Assembly: GCF_000377565.1 (NCBI RefSeq)
Contig: NZ_KB898364.1
Span: 62,001 to 126,000 of the forward strand
DNA length: 64,000 nucleotides
Origin: Rhizobium sp. 2MFCol3.1
Lineage (GTDB): Bacteria; Pseudomonadota; Alphaproteobacteria; Rhizobiales; Rhizobiaceae
Reading direction: 5' to 3'
Part shown: in pieces, positions 35,176 through 43,205 of the stretch
How positions within the stretch are numbered: position 1 is the stretch's first letter
Layout: each line of letters opens with the position of its first letter
The notes under the pieces: generated by a model
Database searches by the model: none
The model's input: the letters and a program-made list of their open reading frames with translations, nothing else
What the model was told of the DNA's origin: nothing
Made by a program: the position numbers and the translations under genes

Positions 35176-36207
35176 TCAAGCGCTAACCGCATCCTCCACC
35201 ACACCGGAAAAATCCACCGCCGCGAAAGCCGCCGCAATCACCTCTGGCCCGGCCCCAGCCTTCACCGCATCGGTGGACAGAATCTGCCGATACCGCCGCG
35301 CGCCCGGCAGGCCGGTGAATAGCCCCACCATATGCCGCGCCACCTGCTGCAGCCGGCCGCCATCGGCGATGTGCCGCGCCGCGTAGTCCATCATCCGATC
35401 GCGCAGAAGCTCCCAATCGAAGGCCTGAGCCTCCGCCCCAAAGAAGCGATGATCGACATCGGCAAGCACGCCGGCATTCTGATAGGCCGCCCGCCCGAGC
35501 ATCACGCCATCGACATGCCGCAGATGCTCTTCAGCCTGATCGAGAGTCTGAATGCCGCCATTGATGCCGATGAACACATCCGGCCGCGCCTGCTTGGTGC
35601 GGTAGACGATGTCGTAATCGAGCGGCGGGATCTCGCGGTTTTCCTTCGGCGACAAGCCCTTCAGCCAGGCCTTGCGCGCATGGATCCAGATCGCGTCGGC
35701 GTCGGCATCGAGCACCCGGTCGAGAAGATCGGGCAGCGCCTTCTCCGGCTCCTGCTCGTCCACCCCGATCCGGCACTTCACGGTAACCGGCACCGAGGAC
35801 ACCTTCTTCATCGCCCGGATGCAATCCGCCACGACCTCAGGCGTCAGCATCAGGCAAGCCCCGAAGGTGCCCGATTGCACCCGGTCCGAGGGACAGCCGA
35901 CATTGAGGTTGATCTCGTCGTAGCCATAGGGCGCCGCGATCTGCAGCGCTTTCACCAGCTTCTCCGGATCAGACCCGCCAAGCTGCAGCGCCACCGGATG
36001 CTCGGCGGCGTCGAAAGACAGCAACCGCTCGCGCGGCCCGTGGATGATCGCGTCGGCCACGACCATTTCCGTATAGAGCAGCGCGTTGCGCGTCAGCTGC
36101 CGGTGGAAAAACCTGCAAAAACGGTCAGTCCAGTCGATCATGGGTGCAACCGCAAAGATCGGCCGCCGTGTTTCAAGCGCCTGTATGTAGAAATGCGATG
36201 TTGTCAT
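35176..36207 (-). CDS. dusA: tRNA-dihydrouridine synthase A
   Basis: A 343-aa TIM-barrel flavoprotein. FAVAPMIDWTDRFCRFFHRQL is the DusA-specific opening, EINLNVGCPSDRVQSG carries the catalytic Cys, and INGGIQTLDQ and DGVMLGRAAYQN are phosphate/FMN-binding segments. It reduces uridine 20/20a in the D-loop of tRNAs with NADPH and FMN. I used the ATG at 36207; upstream in-frame residues run through the repeat region. Confidence 0.92.
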   Translation of the reverse strand: MTTSHFYIQALETRRPIFAVAPMIDWTDRFCRFFHRQLTRNALLYTEMVVADAIIHGPRERLLSFDAAEHPVALQLGGSDPEKLVKALQIAAPYGYDEINLNVGCPSDRVQSGTFGACLMLTPEVVADCIRAMKKVSSVPVTVKCRIGVDEQEPEKALPDLLDRVLDADADAIWIHARKAWLKGLSPKENREIPPLDYDIVYRTKQARPDVFIGINGGIQTLDQAEEHLRHVDGVMLGRAAYQNAGVLADVDHRFFGAEAQAFDWELLRDRMMDYAARHIADGGRLQQVARHMVGLFTGLPGARRYRQILSTDAVKAGAGPEVIAAAFAAVDFSGVVEDAVSA

Positions 36208-36300
36208 GCCGCGCTCATAGCGCAAAGCGCGCGAAAACGCCAGTTTCCCCGCGCAGGGCAGCAATGCCGGAACGCAAAGCACAATAGCATATGACAAAGA

Positions 36301-36430
36301 TCCCCTCCCCACCCTCCCCACAAGGGGGAGGGCTTAACCCGGCCGCGCTGTCGAACCTCAAATTGCGCAGACGGTTCCACGGGTCCTCTCCCCCCCTTGT
36401 GGGGGAGATGGCCGGCAGGCCAGAGAGGGT
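36301..36430. repeat. Rhizobial-type palindromic intergenic repeat
   Basis: The element is bounded by two inverted-orientation hairpins. CCCTCCCC/GGGGAGGG (36312-36331) has a short ACAAG loop, and CTCCCCC/GGGGGAG (36388-36407) has loop CCTTGT. Similar CCCTCCCCACAAGGGGGAGGG-type palindromes occur in many Rhizobiales intergenic repeats. It fills most of the 317-bp gap between dusA and the FAH gene; the rest shows no gene. Confidence 0.65.
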
Positions 36431-36524
36431 TTTGGCTCACAAGCGATTGAGGTCTTCCACGCTTTCCCCACGCTTGCTTTTGCGGCTAAGATGATCGGAA
36501 TCAAGGAAACTGTAAGAGCATTTC

Positions 36525-37238
36525 ATGTCCCTCTCCTCTTCCACCCCGGCCGCCGGCACCGTCATCCCGCTTCCAGCACCCGTCCTCATCCCCGTCGAAG
36601 GCACGTCCGATCGCTTTCCGGTGCGTCGCGTCTATTGCGTCGGCCGCAACTATGCCGACCATGCCATCGAGATGGGTCATGATCCGAGCCGTGAGCCGCC
36701 CTTCTTCTTCCAGAAGAACGCCGACAACCTTCTCGCCGACGGCAAGGACTTCCCCTACCCGCCGCTGTCGAACGACGTCCATTTCGAGGTCGAATGCGTG
36801 CTGGCGCTGAAATCGGGCGGCAAGGATATCGCGCTCGAAAACGCGCTCGACTGCGTCTACGGCTATGCCGTCGGCATCGATTTCACACGCCGCGACCTGC
36901 AGGCCGAAGCCAAGAAGCTCGGCCGCCCGTGGGAACTGGCGAAAGCCTTCGAACATTCCGCACCGGTCTCTTCGATCATCCCGGCCGCAAAGCTCGGCCA
37001 CCCCGATGCCGGCCGCGTCTGGCTCGATCTCAATGGCAAGCGCGTGCAGGATGGCGATCTCAACCAGATGATCTGGAAGGTGCCTGAAATCATCGCCGAA
37101 CTCTCGAAGCTCTTCGAACTCGCCCCCGGCGACGTGATCATGACCGGCACGCCGGCTGGCGTCGGCGCGGTGAAGCGCGGCGACCATATCGATTGCGGCA
37201 TCGACGGCATCGCCAAGCTGTCGATCAACGTCGCCTAG
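36525..37238 (+). CDS. Fumarylacetoacetate hydrolase family protein
   Basis: A 237-aa FAH-fold enzyme. RVYCVGRNYADHAIEMG starts the domain, DVHFEVECVLAL holds metal-binding acidic residues, GIDFTRRDLQAEAKKLGRPW is the lid/active-site region, and DVIMTGTPAGVGAVKRGD ends it. Members hydrolyse acylpyruvates such as fumarylpyruvate in aromatic-ring degradation, or decarboxylate oxaloacetate. No ring-cleavage genes are adjacent, so the substrate is open. The ribosome site before ATG 36525 is weak. Confidence 0.85.
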   Translation: MSLSSSTPAAGTVIPLPAPVLIPVEGTSDRFPVRRVYCVGRNYADHAIEMGHDPSREPPFFFQKNADNLLADGKDFPYPPLSNDVHFEVECVLALKSGGKDIALENALDCVYGYAVGIDFTRRDLQAEAKKLGRPWELAKAFEHSAPVSSIIPAAKLGHPDAGRVWLDLNGKRVQDGDLNQMIWKVPEIIAELSKLFELAPGDVIMTGTPAGVGAVKRGDHIDCGIDGIAKLSINVA

Positions 37239-37301
37239 AGCAATTCCAGCAAAAGTGCAGCGCGGTTTTGCGTCCGGAATTGCGTAACAGAGAGATAGAG
37301 C
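37236..37301. repeat. Dispersed rhizobial intergenic repeat
   Basis: The sequence starting at the FAH stop has GCAATTCC (37240-37247) inverted as GGAATTGC (37276-37283), with GCGGTTTTGCGTCC between them and AGAGATAGAGC after. I know this pattern as a frequently repeated intergenic element in Rhizobium-type genomes. A further GCCTTTC/GAAAGGC hairpin (37308-37324) lies just after it, before the next gene. Confidence 0.6.
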
Positions 37302-37351
37302 ATTTTTGCCTTTCGAAGAAAGGCGGAAACGCTCTGAAGGGAGAAACGACC

Positions 37352-37882
37352 ATGCCGATCTATGCGCTCTCGGGCCACGAACCGGATCTGCCGCCATCGG
37401 GCACATACTGGATCGCGCCGGATGCGCATGTGATCGGCAAGGTCACCCTCGGCGCCGATGTCGGCGTCTGGTTCGGCGCCGTGCTGCGCGGGGACAACGA
37501 GCCGATTACGGTCGGCGCGGCGACCAATATCCAGGAAGGCGCCATGCTGCACACCGATCCCGGTTATCCCCTCACGATCGGCGAAGGCTGCACAATCGGT
37601 CATCATGCGATTGTCCATGGCTGCGTGATCGGAAACAATTCGCTTGTTGGCATGGGCGCCACGGTGCTGAACGGCGCGAAGATCGGCAACAACTGCCTCG
37701 TCGGCGCCAATGCGCTGGTAACGGAAGGCAAGGAATTCCCCGACAATTCCCTGATCGTCGGCTCCCCCGCCCGCGCCATCCGCACCCTTGACGACAAGGC
37801 GATCGAAGGCCTCAGGCGCTCGGCGGAAAAGTACGTCGGGAACTGGCAGCGTTTTGCGCGCGATTTGAAGCGGCTGGATTAA
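37352..37882 (+). CDS. Gamma-carbonic anhydrase family protein (left-handed beta helix)
   Basis: A 176-aa hexapeptide-repeat protein of the gamma-CA/PaaY/YrdA group. Repeats include GKVTLGADVGVWFGAVLRGD, NIQEGAMLHTD, CTIGHHAIVHGC and SLVGMGATVLNGAKIG. The metal ligands fit H67, H89 and H94. Members bind zinc or iron; activity varies. The ATG at 37352 has GAAGGGAG upstream. A C-terminal helix (RSAEKYVGNWQRFARDLKRL) is typical. Confidence 0.88.
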   Translation: MPIYALSGHEPDLPPSGTYWIAPDAHVIGKVTLGADVGVWFGAVLRGDNEPITVGAATNIQEGAMLHTDPGYPLTIGEGCTIGHHAIVHGCVIGNNSLVGMGATVLNGAKIGNNCLVGANALVTEGKEFPDNSLIVGSPARAIRTLDDKAIEGLRRSAEKYVGNWQRFARDLKRLD

Positions 37883-38281
37883 TTACGCCGCGCAAGCCTC
37901 GCAAAGCCCGCGGATCTCGATCGTCGTCTTCTCGGCCTTGAACTTCTTGGACTTGGTCCAGTCCATCAGGCGATGGTCGACTTCGTGGTCGTGGAATTCC
38001 ATCACCTGGCCGCAGCTCTCGCAGATGGCGAAGGCGACGATGCCGTGGCTGTGGCAATTCTCGCCGGGATGCGCGCAGGCGACGAAGGAGTTGATGCTTT
38101 CGAGCCGGTGCACGACGCCATATTCCAGCAGCTTCTCCAGCGCTCGATAGACCTGCAGCGGCGCGCGAAAGCCGTGGTCGCGCAGCTTGTCGAGGATCGT
38201 GTAGGCGCTGAGCGGGCCATCGGCCTTTTCGAGAACGTCGAAGACAAGCGCCTGGTTCTTGGTCAGTGCGGGTGCGCTCAT
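37883..38281 (-). CDS. zur: Zinc uptake regulator Zur (Fur family)
   Basis: A 132-aa Fur-family repressor. The DNA-binding wing includes YRALEKLLEYGVVHRLES. The dimer/metal domain has CHSHGIVAF (C76-H79) with structural zinc pairs CESC (87-90) and CEAC (127-130), plus FHDHEVDHRL for the regulatory site. Its ATG overlaps the znuB stop (ATGA), so it is made from the znuCB transcript and should repress itself and the zinc importer when zinc is ample. Confidence 0.93.
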   Translation of the reverse strand: MSAPALTKNQALVFDVLEKADGPLSAYTILDKLRDHGFRAPLQVYRALEKLLEYGVVHRLESINSFVACAHPGENCHSHGIVAFAICESCGQVMEFHDHEVDHRLMDWTKSKKFKAEKTTIEIRGLCEACAA

Positions 38282-39096
38282 GAGCCTTGTCCTTCCGTGG
38301 CGGCCTGACCCCGCCCGAATTTGGGCAGCAGGCTGAGAATGAAGAGAATGAGAGCCGCGACCACGATCGAAGGGCCCGACGGCGTGTCGTAGGTGAGCGA
38401 GCCGAACAGCCCGCCGACCACGGCAACCGCCCCGATCAGCGAGGCGAGTACCGCCATGATCTCGGGCGTCGACGAGAAACGACGTGCAGCGGCAGCCGGG
38501 ATGATCAGCAGCGACGTGATCAGCATGATGCCGACGATCTTCATCGCGATCGCGATGACGACGGCCATCAGCAGCATGAAGAACAGCCGCGCGCGCTCCG
38601 GCTTTAGCCCTTCGGCTTCGGCAAGCTCGGGATTGACGGTCGAGGCGAGCAGCGGCCGCCACAGCCAGGCGATCGCACCGAGCACCAGAATGCCGCCGCC
38701 CCAGATGAAGGCGATATCGGCCTTGGAGACGGCGAGGATATCGCCGAACAGGAAGGCGATGAGGTCGATGCGCACCCACGTCATGAAGGCGACCATGACA
38801 AGCCCGATCGCCAGCGTCGCATGCGAGAGAATGCCGAGCAGCGCATCGGCCGACAGCGCCTGCCGCTTCTGCAACAGGAGCAGCAGGATCGAGACGGCGG
38901 CCGCCACGACGAAGACCGAGAGCGTCAGGTTGAACTGCATGAGCAGCGACAGAGCCACACCAAGCAGCGCCGAATGCGAGATCGTATCGCCGAAATAGGC
39001 CATGCGCCGCCAGATGATGAAGCAGCCGAGCGGCCCCGTGGTCAGCGCCAGACCGACGCCGGCGATGATGGCGCGGACGAAGAAATCGTCAAACAT
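38278..39096 (-). CDS. znuB: Zinc ABC transporter permease ZnuB
   Basis: A 272-aa ABC-3 permease with about eight membrane helices. AIIAGVGLALTTGPLGCFIIW starts it, and RRMAYFGDTISHSALLGVAL and MKIVGIMLITSLLIIPAA are the ABC-3 signature segments. I used the ATG at 39096 with GGGAGGG upstream; the longer frame runs through the His-rich tail of znuC in a different reading. It overlaps znuC by 8 bp and zur by 4 bp. Confidence 0.92.
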   Translation of the reverse strand: MFDDFFVRAIIAGVGLALTTGPLGCFIIWRRMAYFGDTISHSALLGVALSLLMQFNLTLSVFVVAAAVSILLLLLQKRQALSADALLGILSHATLAIGLVMVAFMTWVRIDLIAFLFGDILAVSKADIAFIWGGGILVLGAIAWLWRPLLASTVNPELAEAEGLKPERARLFFMLLMAVVIAIAMKIVGIMLITSLLIIPAAAARRFSSTPEIMAVLASLIGAVAVVGGLFGSLTYDTPSGPSIVVAALILFILSLLPKFGRGQAATEGQGS

Positions 39097-40069
39097 GGCG
39101 CCCTCCCGCCGGATGCTTGTGCCCGTGCCCGTCATCGGCCGTATGATGGTGGGCGTGGTCATGGCCAGCATGCCCGTGGTCATGGCCCGCATGTCCGTGG
39201 TCATGATGCGCATGATCATGAGAGTGCCCGGAATGATCATGAGAGCCATGATCGTGGCCGTGGTGGTGGCCATCATCAGGGTGGCAATGATCCGTCACCG
39301 AGCCATCCGCATGCAGAACGCGGCCATCGGGGAGATGCGTATGATCGTGATCGTGACTATAGACGGCAAGCGACTGCGCCGCGCGGCTGCCGAACAGGCG
39401 CACATATTCCGCACTCTGCGTCACCGCCTGCGGCGTACCCCGGCAGCAGACATGGCCGTTGAGGCAGATCACGGTATCGGTCGCCGCCATGACGACATGC
39501 AGGTCGTGCGAAATCAGCAGGATGCCGCAACCCGTCGTGTTGCGGATCGTCTTGATCAGCTCGTAGATCGCGATCTCGCCGGAGAAATCGACGCCCTGCA
39601 CGGGCTCGTCGAGCACGAGCAGATCGGGCTTGCGGGCAATGGCGCGCGCCATCAGCGCCCGCTGGAATTCGCCGCCGGAGAGATGCTGAACCTCGGCATT
39701 GCGCATGTGGGAAAGGCCGACGGCATCGAGCGCCTCGTTCATGTCACTTGCCGAAAGCGGCCCCGTCAACGTCATCAGCCGGCGCACGGTGAGCGGCAGC
39801 GTCCAGTCGATGGCGAGCTTCTGCGGGACATAGCCGACCTTGAGACCGGAGGCGCGGGTTACCTTGCCCTCGTCGGCCTTCATCACTCCGATCGCCGTTT
39901 TCACTGTGGTCGATTTGCCGGAACCGTTGGGGCCGATCAGCGTCACGATCTCGCCGCGCGAGACTGAAAAATCGACGCCGCGAACCAGCCAGCGGCCGTT
40001 TCTGCGGACACCGACATTGGAAAGCGAAACGAGCGGCCTCGCCTCGGAATTTGCGGGTAATGGCATCAT
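39089..40069 (-). CDS. znuC: Zinc ABC transporter ATP-binding protein ZnuC with His-rich tail
   Basis: A 326-aa ATPase: Walker A GPNGSGKST, YVPQKLAID Q-loop, signature LSGGEFQR and Walker B LLVLDEPVQGVD. After the ABC domain comes a C-terminal tail of about 75 residues dominated by His, Asp and Gly (repeats such as HDHGHAGHDHGHAGHDHAHH), likely a cytoplasmic zinc buffer or sensor. Tails like this occur in some proteobacterial ZnuC proteins. Two adjacent Met codons (40069 and 40066) could start translation. Confidence 0.92.
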   Translation of the reverse strand: MMPLPANSEARPLVSLSNVGVRRNGRWLVRGVDFSVSRGEIVTLIGPNGSGKSTTVKTAIGVMKADEGKVTRASGLKVGYVPQKLAIDWTLPLTVRRLMTLTGPLSASDMNEALDAVGLSHMRNAEVQHLSGGEFQRALMARAIARKPDLLVLDEPVQGVDFSGEIAIYELIKTIRNTTGCGILLISHDLHVVMAATDTVICLNGHVCCRGTPQAVTQSAEYVRLFGSRAAQSLAVYSHDHDHTHLPDGRVLHADGSVTDHCHPDDGHHHGHDHGSHDHSGHSHDHAHHDHGHAGHDHGHAGHDHAHHHTADDGHGHKHPAGGRHV

Positions 40070-40106
40070 TTTTCCGAAAGTGCTGTTGTGCCCTGCTATC
40101 GCACAC

Positions 40107-40119
40107 GTTATAGCATAAC
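40107..40119. promoter_or_regulatory. Zur-box-like palindrome 1
   Basis: GTTAT-AGC-ATAAC, extended to a perfect CGTTAT/ATAACG stem with a 3-base centre, lies 37 bp upstream of the znuC start. It fits the GTTAT-N3-ATAAC arrangement of alphaproteobacterial Zur boxes and shares the GTWAT-N3-ATWAC form with the other two sites here. Confidence 0.7.
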
Positions 40120-40128
40120 GCAATTGAT

Positions 40129-40141
40129 GTAATAACATTAC
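40129..40141. promoter_or_regulatory. Zur-box-like palindrome 2
   Basis: GTAAT-AAC-ATTAC is a perfect palindrome 9 bp after site 1, close to the znuA start. Together the two sites cover the znuC/znuA divergent promoter region, so Zur could shut off both directions. Confidence 0.65.
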
Positions 40142-40167
40142 CTATGCAATTCAAGCGGAGCATGCAC

Positions 40168-41211
40168 ATGAAACTCGCGACCGGCCTTTCCCTGGCGCTA
40201 CAAGGCCTCGCACTCCCGGCCCTCCTCCTTGCCGGCACGGCCCACGGCGCCGACGCCCCCGTCGTCGTCACCTCGATCAAGCCGGTGCACTCGCTGGTCT
40301 CCGCCATCATGCAGGGCGTCGGCACGCCGGAACTCATCGTCGATGGCGCCGCCTCCCCGCACACCTATTCGATGAAGCCCTCCAACGCCAAGGCGCTGCA
40401 GGATGCCAAGGTCGTCTTCTGGGTCGGCCCGGGCATGGAAGCCTTTTTGGAAAAGCCGCTGGAAGCGCTCGGAGAGGATGCTAGCGTCGCCGAACTCGAC
40501 AAGGCGCCGGGCCTGACCAAGCTGAAGTTCCGCGAGGGCGGCGCCTTCGAGGCGCATGACGATGGCGACCATGATGGCGATGCGCACGAGGCAGGCCACG
40601 ACCACGCCAAGGAAGCGGCCGGTCATGATCACGATCACACCGCCGAGGCACATGGCGATCACGACCATGACCATGACCACGGGCACGGCGCCTTCGACAC
40701 CCACCTCTGGCTCGACCCGATGAACGCCAAGGCCATGGCCGCCGAGATCACCACCACGCTGGTGGCCGCCGACCCAGCCAACGCCCTTGCCTACCAGGCC
40801 AATGCCGAGACGCTGAACGCCAAGCTCGACGCGCTCGACAAGGAGATCTCCGGCATCGTGTCACCGGTCAAGGACAAGCCCTTCATCGTCTTCCACGACG
40901 CCTACCAATATTTCGAAAACCGGTACAAGGTGCGCGTCGCCGGCTCGATCACCGTCAGCCCGGAAACCATTCCCGGCGCAGAACGGATCGCCGAGATACA
41001 CAAGAAGGTGGCGGACCTTGGCGCAACCTGCGTCTTCGCCGAACCGCAGTTCCAGCCGAAACTGGTCGATGTCGTGCTCGAGGGCACCAAGGCCAAGGCC
41101 GGAGTACTCGATCCCGAAGCAGCAACGCTCGATGCGGGCCCGGATCTCTATTTCAAGCTCATGCGCGGGATCGCCAACAATCTGAAGGACTGCCTGTCGC
41201 GCGAAAGCTGA
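40168..41211 (+). CDS. znuA: Zinc ABC transporter substrate-binding protein ZnuA
   Basis: A 347-aa periplasmic protein with signal LATGLSLALQGLALPALLLA cleaved near AHGAD. A cluster-9 zinc-binding fold has SIKPVHSLVSAIM, SPHTYSMKPS and FDTHLWLDP, and there is a His/Asp-rich loop (about 130-175) that gathers zinc. I preferred the ATG at 40168 (GGAG 7 bases upstream) over the in-frame ATG at 40144, which lies at the edge of a Zur-box-like site. A stem terminator follows at 41233-41261. Confidence 0.92.
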   Translation: MKLATGLSLALQGLALPALLLAGTAHGADAPVVVTSIKPVHSLVSAIMQGVGTPELIVDGAASPHTYSMKPSNAKALQDAKVVFWVGPGMEAFLEKPLEALGEDASVAELDKAPGLTKLKFREGGAFEAHDDGDHDGDAHEAGHDHAKEAAGHDHDHTAEAHGDHDHDHDHGHGAFDTHLWLDPMNAKAMAAEITTTLVAADPANALAYQANAETLNAKLDALDKEISGIVSPVKDKPFIVFHDAYQYFENRYKVRVAGSITVSPETIPGAERIAEIHKKVADLGATCVFAEPQFQPKLVDVVLEGTKAKAGVLDPEAATLDAGPDLYFKLMRGIANNLKDCLSRES

Positions 41212-41232
41212 GGCCAGCCCCACCGCATATCG

Positions 41233-41261
41233 AAAAAGGCGGGCACACAGTCCGCCTTTTT
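41233..41261 (+). terminator. Rho-independent terminator after znuA
   Basis: AAAAAGGCGG and CCGCCTTTTT form a 10-bp stem with a 9-base loop and a T-rich end, 22 bp after the znuA stop. The next gene therefore needs its own promoter, which carries the third Zur-box-like site. Confidence 0.75.
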
Positions 41262-41274
41262 CAGGTCCATGAGT

Positions 41275-41287
41275 GTAATATAATAAC
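41275..41287 (+). promoter_or_regulatory. Zur-box-like palindrome 3
   Basis: GTAAT-ATA-ATAAC lies 17 bp upstream of the COG0523 GTPase start and matches the GTWAT-N3-ATWAC form of sites 1 and 2. It predicts that the GTPase and the downstream small cysteine protein belong to the Zur regulon. Confidence 0.6.
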
Positions 41288-41304
41288 ATTAACTGGAGAT
41301 CAAA

Positions 41305-42510
41305 ATGAACAGGAAACTGCCGGTCACCGTCCTCTCCGGCTTCCTCGGCGCCGGCAAGACGACGCTTCTCAACCACATACTGGCAAACCGCGATGGCCTG
41401 CGCGTCGCCGTGATCGTCAACGACATGAGCGAGGTCAACATCGACGCCGCACTGGTGCGCGATGGCGGCGCCAACCTGTCGCGCACGGATGAGGCTTTGG
41501 TCGAGATGACCAATGGCTGCATCTGCTGCACGCTGCGCGACGACCTCCTGAAGGAAGTCCGCCAGCTCGCCGAGCAGAACCGCTTCGACTACTTGCTGAT
41601 CGAATCCACAGGTATCGCCGAGCCCCTGCCCGTCGCCACCACCTTCGAGTTCCGCGATGAGGACGGCATGAGCCTGTCCGATGTCGCCGAGCTCGACACC
41701 ATGGTCACCGTCGTCGACGCCGCCGGCCTGCTCGCCGACTACGCCTCCACCGATTTCCTCGGCGATCGCGGCGAGACGGCGGGCGACGGCGACGACCGCA
41801 CTGTGATTGACTTGCTGGTCGAGCAGATCGAGTTCGCCGACGTCGTCATCCTCAACAAGGTCGGCACCGCGACCGCCGAGCAACTGCAGGCCGCCCGCCA
41901 GATCGTCGTCGGCCTGAACCCGGACGCCCGGCTGATCGAAGCCGATTTCGGCAAGGTCCGGCCGCAGGAGGTGCTCGGCACCGGCCTGTTCGACATCGAC
42001 AAGGCCGAGACCCATCCGCTCTGGTACAAGGAGATGCATGGCTTCAACGACCATGTGCCGGAAACCGAGGAATACGGCATCCGCTCCTTCGTTTATCGCG
42101 AGAAGCGTCCTTTCGATCCGACGAAACTGCAGCGCTTCTTCGATACCGCCTGGCCGGGCGTGGTGCGCGCCAAGGGCTTCTTCTGGCTGGCCACCCGGCC
42201 GCATCATGTCGGCGAGGTCAGCCAGGCCGGCGCCATCCTGCGCACCAGCCGCATGGGCACATGGTGGTCGGCAGTGCCGAGGGAGCGTTGGCCGGACGAT
42301 CCGCGCTTCATGACCGCGATCGGACCCTACCTGCACCCCGTCTGGGGCGACCGCCGCCAGGAGATCGTATTCATCGGCGCCGACCCGATGGACGAAGCCT
42401 GGATCCGCGAGCGTCTCGACGCATGTCTTGTCAGCGCCGAGGACTTCACCCCGGACAAATGGCGTAACATGCCCGACCCGTTCGCCCGCTGGGGAGATCA
42501 GGCCGCATGA
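41305..42510 (+). CDS. COG0523 GTP-binding metallochaperone (zinc-linked, CobW/P47K family)
   Basis: A 401-aa GTPase: Walker A GFLGAGKT (12-19), the metal-binding GCICCT (71-76), the TGIAEP guanine-region switch and LNKVG, then a C-terminal CobW_C domain (RSFVYREKRPFDP onward). It lacks a His-rich loop but has an acidic stretch near 155. Zur-controlled COG0523 proteins deliver zinc to enzymes during zinc limitation. The location after znuA with its own Zur-like box supports zinc rather than cobalt or nitrile hydratase. Its stop overlaps the next start (ATGA). Confidence 0.9.
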   Translation: MNRKLPVTVLSGFLGAGKTTLLNHILANRDGLRVAVIVNDMSEVNIDAALVRDGGANLSRTDEALVEMTNGCICCTLRDDLLKEVRQLAEQNRFDYLLIESTGIAEPLPVATTFEFRDEDGMSLSDVAELDTMVTVVDAAGLLADYASTDFLGDRGETAGDGDDRTVIDLLVEQIEFADVVILNKVGTATAEQLQAARQIVVGLNPDARLIEADFGKVRPQEVLGTGLFDIDKAETHPLWYKEMHGFNDHVPETEEYGIRSFVYREKRPFDPTKLQRFFDTAWPGVVRAKGFFWLATRPHHVGEVSQAGAILRTSRMGTWWSAVPRERWPDDPRFMTAIGPYLHPVWGDRRQEIVFIGADPMDEAWIRERLDACLVSAEDFTPDKWRNMPDPFARWGDQAA

Positions 42511-42680
42511 AGGCCCAAGCGATCAGGAGATATCAATGCGTCTGCGAGGAATGCGACCCGCTGCCGCCGATCGAGGGGCTGGCAGCGCCACCCGAGGCAG
42601 AAGAGCGCAAGCCGGGTGCCGGCGTTCTCGGCCGGCTGGCAGCGCGGCTGGCGCGCAATACGCCCGAAAGGCAGACATGA
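42507..42680 (+). CDS. 57-aa cysteine protein coupled to the zinc GTPase
   Basis: The frame starts at an ATGA overlap with the GTPase stop and encodes a 57-aa protein with a CVCEEC motif (Cys 11, 13 and 16) near the start, an acidic Pro/Glu centre and an Arg-rich C-terminus (VLGRLAARLARN). I do not recognise the family. Tight coupling and a strong terminator directly after it (42682-42705) argue that it is a real gene; a zinc-binding or delivery role is inference. Confidence 0.55.
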   Translation: MKAQAIRRYQCVCEECDPLPPIEGLAAPPEAEERKPGAGVLGRLAARLARNTPERQT

Positions 42681-42681
42681 A

Positions 42682-42705
42682 AAAGGGCGGCTAAAGCCGC
42701 CCTTT
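42682..42705 (+). terminator. Rho-independent terminator of the zinc GTPase operon
   Basis: AAAGGGCGGC, loop TAAA, then GCCGCCCTTT form a perfect 10-bp stem right after the stop of the 57-aa gene. It also sits at the 3' end of the convergent RcnB-like gene, so it may act in both directions. Confidence 0.8.
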
Positions 42706-42727
42706 CAACATAACTCACGTCGAGCGA

Positions 42728-43045
42728 TCAGCGGCCGGTGATGATGTTGGAGATCACATTGCTGGCAATGTTGATCATCAGGTAGTCGTTGTTGACCTGC
42801 ACCCAGCGATAGCCGCGCGGCGGAGGCGCCAGGCGGTAGCGGCGATAATCGCGCACTTCGCGCATGTTGCGGCGCTCGGCAGGGCTCATGCGATGGCCGC
42901 GGCTCCACTTGTACTTTGTGACATGCACTTCACGCTCCACGTGAACGGGGCGGCGATGATGTTCCTGGGCGCTAGCTCCGGTTGCGGCAACCAGTGGCGC
43001 GGCCAGGAAGGAAGCGGAGAGAAGAACGGCAAACATCTTTTTCAT
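42728..43045 (-). CDS. RcnB-like periplasmic protein
   Basis: A 105-aa secreted protein with signal FAVLLSASFLAAPLVAATGASA. The mature part is Arg/His-rich (EHHRRPVHVEREVH) and ends RGYRWVQVNNDYLMINIAS, the usual RcnB-family pattern. RcnB in enteric bacteria is linked to nickel/cobalt resistance, but many relatives have no known role. I used ATG 43045, preceded by GAGG. It is convergent with the zinc operon. Confidence 0.72.
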   Translation of the reverse strand: MKKMFAVLLSASFLAAPLVAATGASAQEHHRRPVHVEREVHVTKYKWSRGHRMSPAERRNMREVRDYRRYRLAPPPRGYRWVQVNNDYLMINIASNVISNIITGR

Positions 43046-43205
43046 CGGGGTTTCCTCGTGTTGAACACGCCCCATACCTAGCCCCGAAATGATGAACCGA
43101 ATCTGAAAGTTTGATTAAATTTGAGTAATGAAAACACATGTTTAAAAGCATATATTAAATTAGCAGATTCGACATCACCTTGCGACAAGGCGATGTCGCT
43201 CCCCT

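Noticed and set aside
40861..42336. Long minus-strand frame (about 490 aa) opposite znuA and the COG0523 GTPase
   Set aside because: It is antisense to two well-supported genes, has Asp/Gly/Leu-rich low-complexity composition typical of high-GC shadow frames, and no ribosome site.
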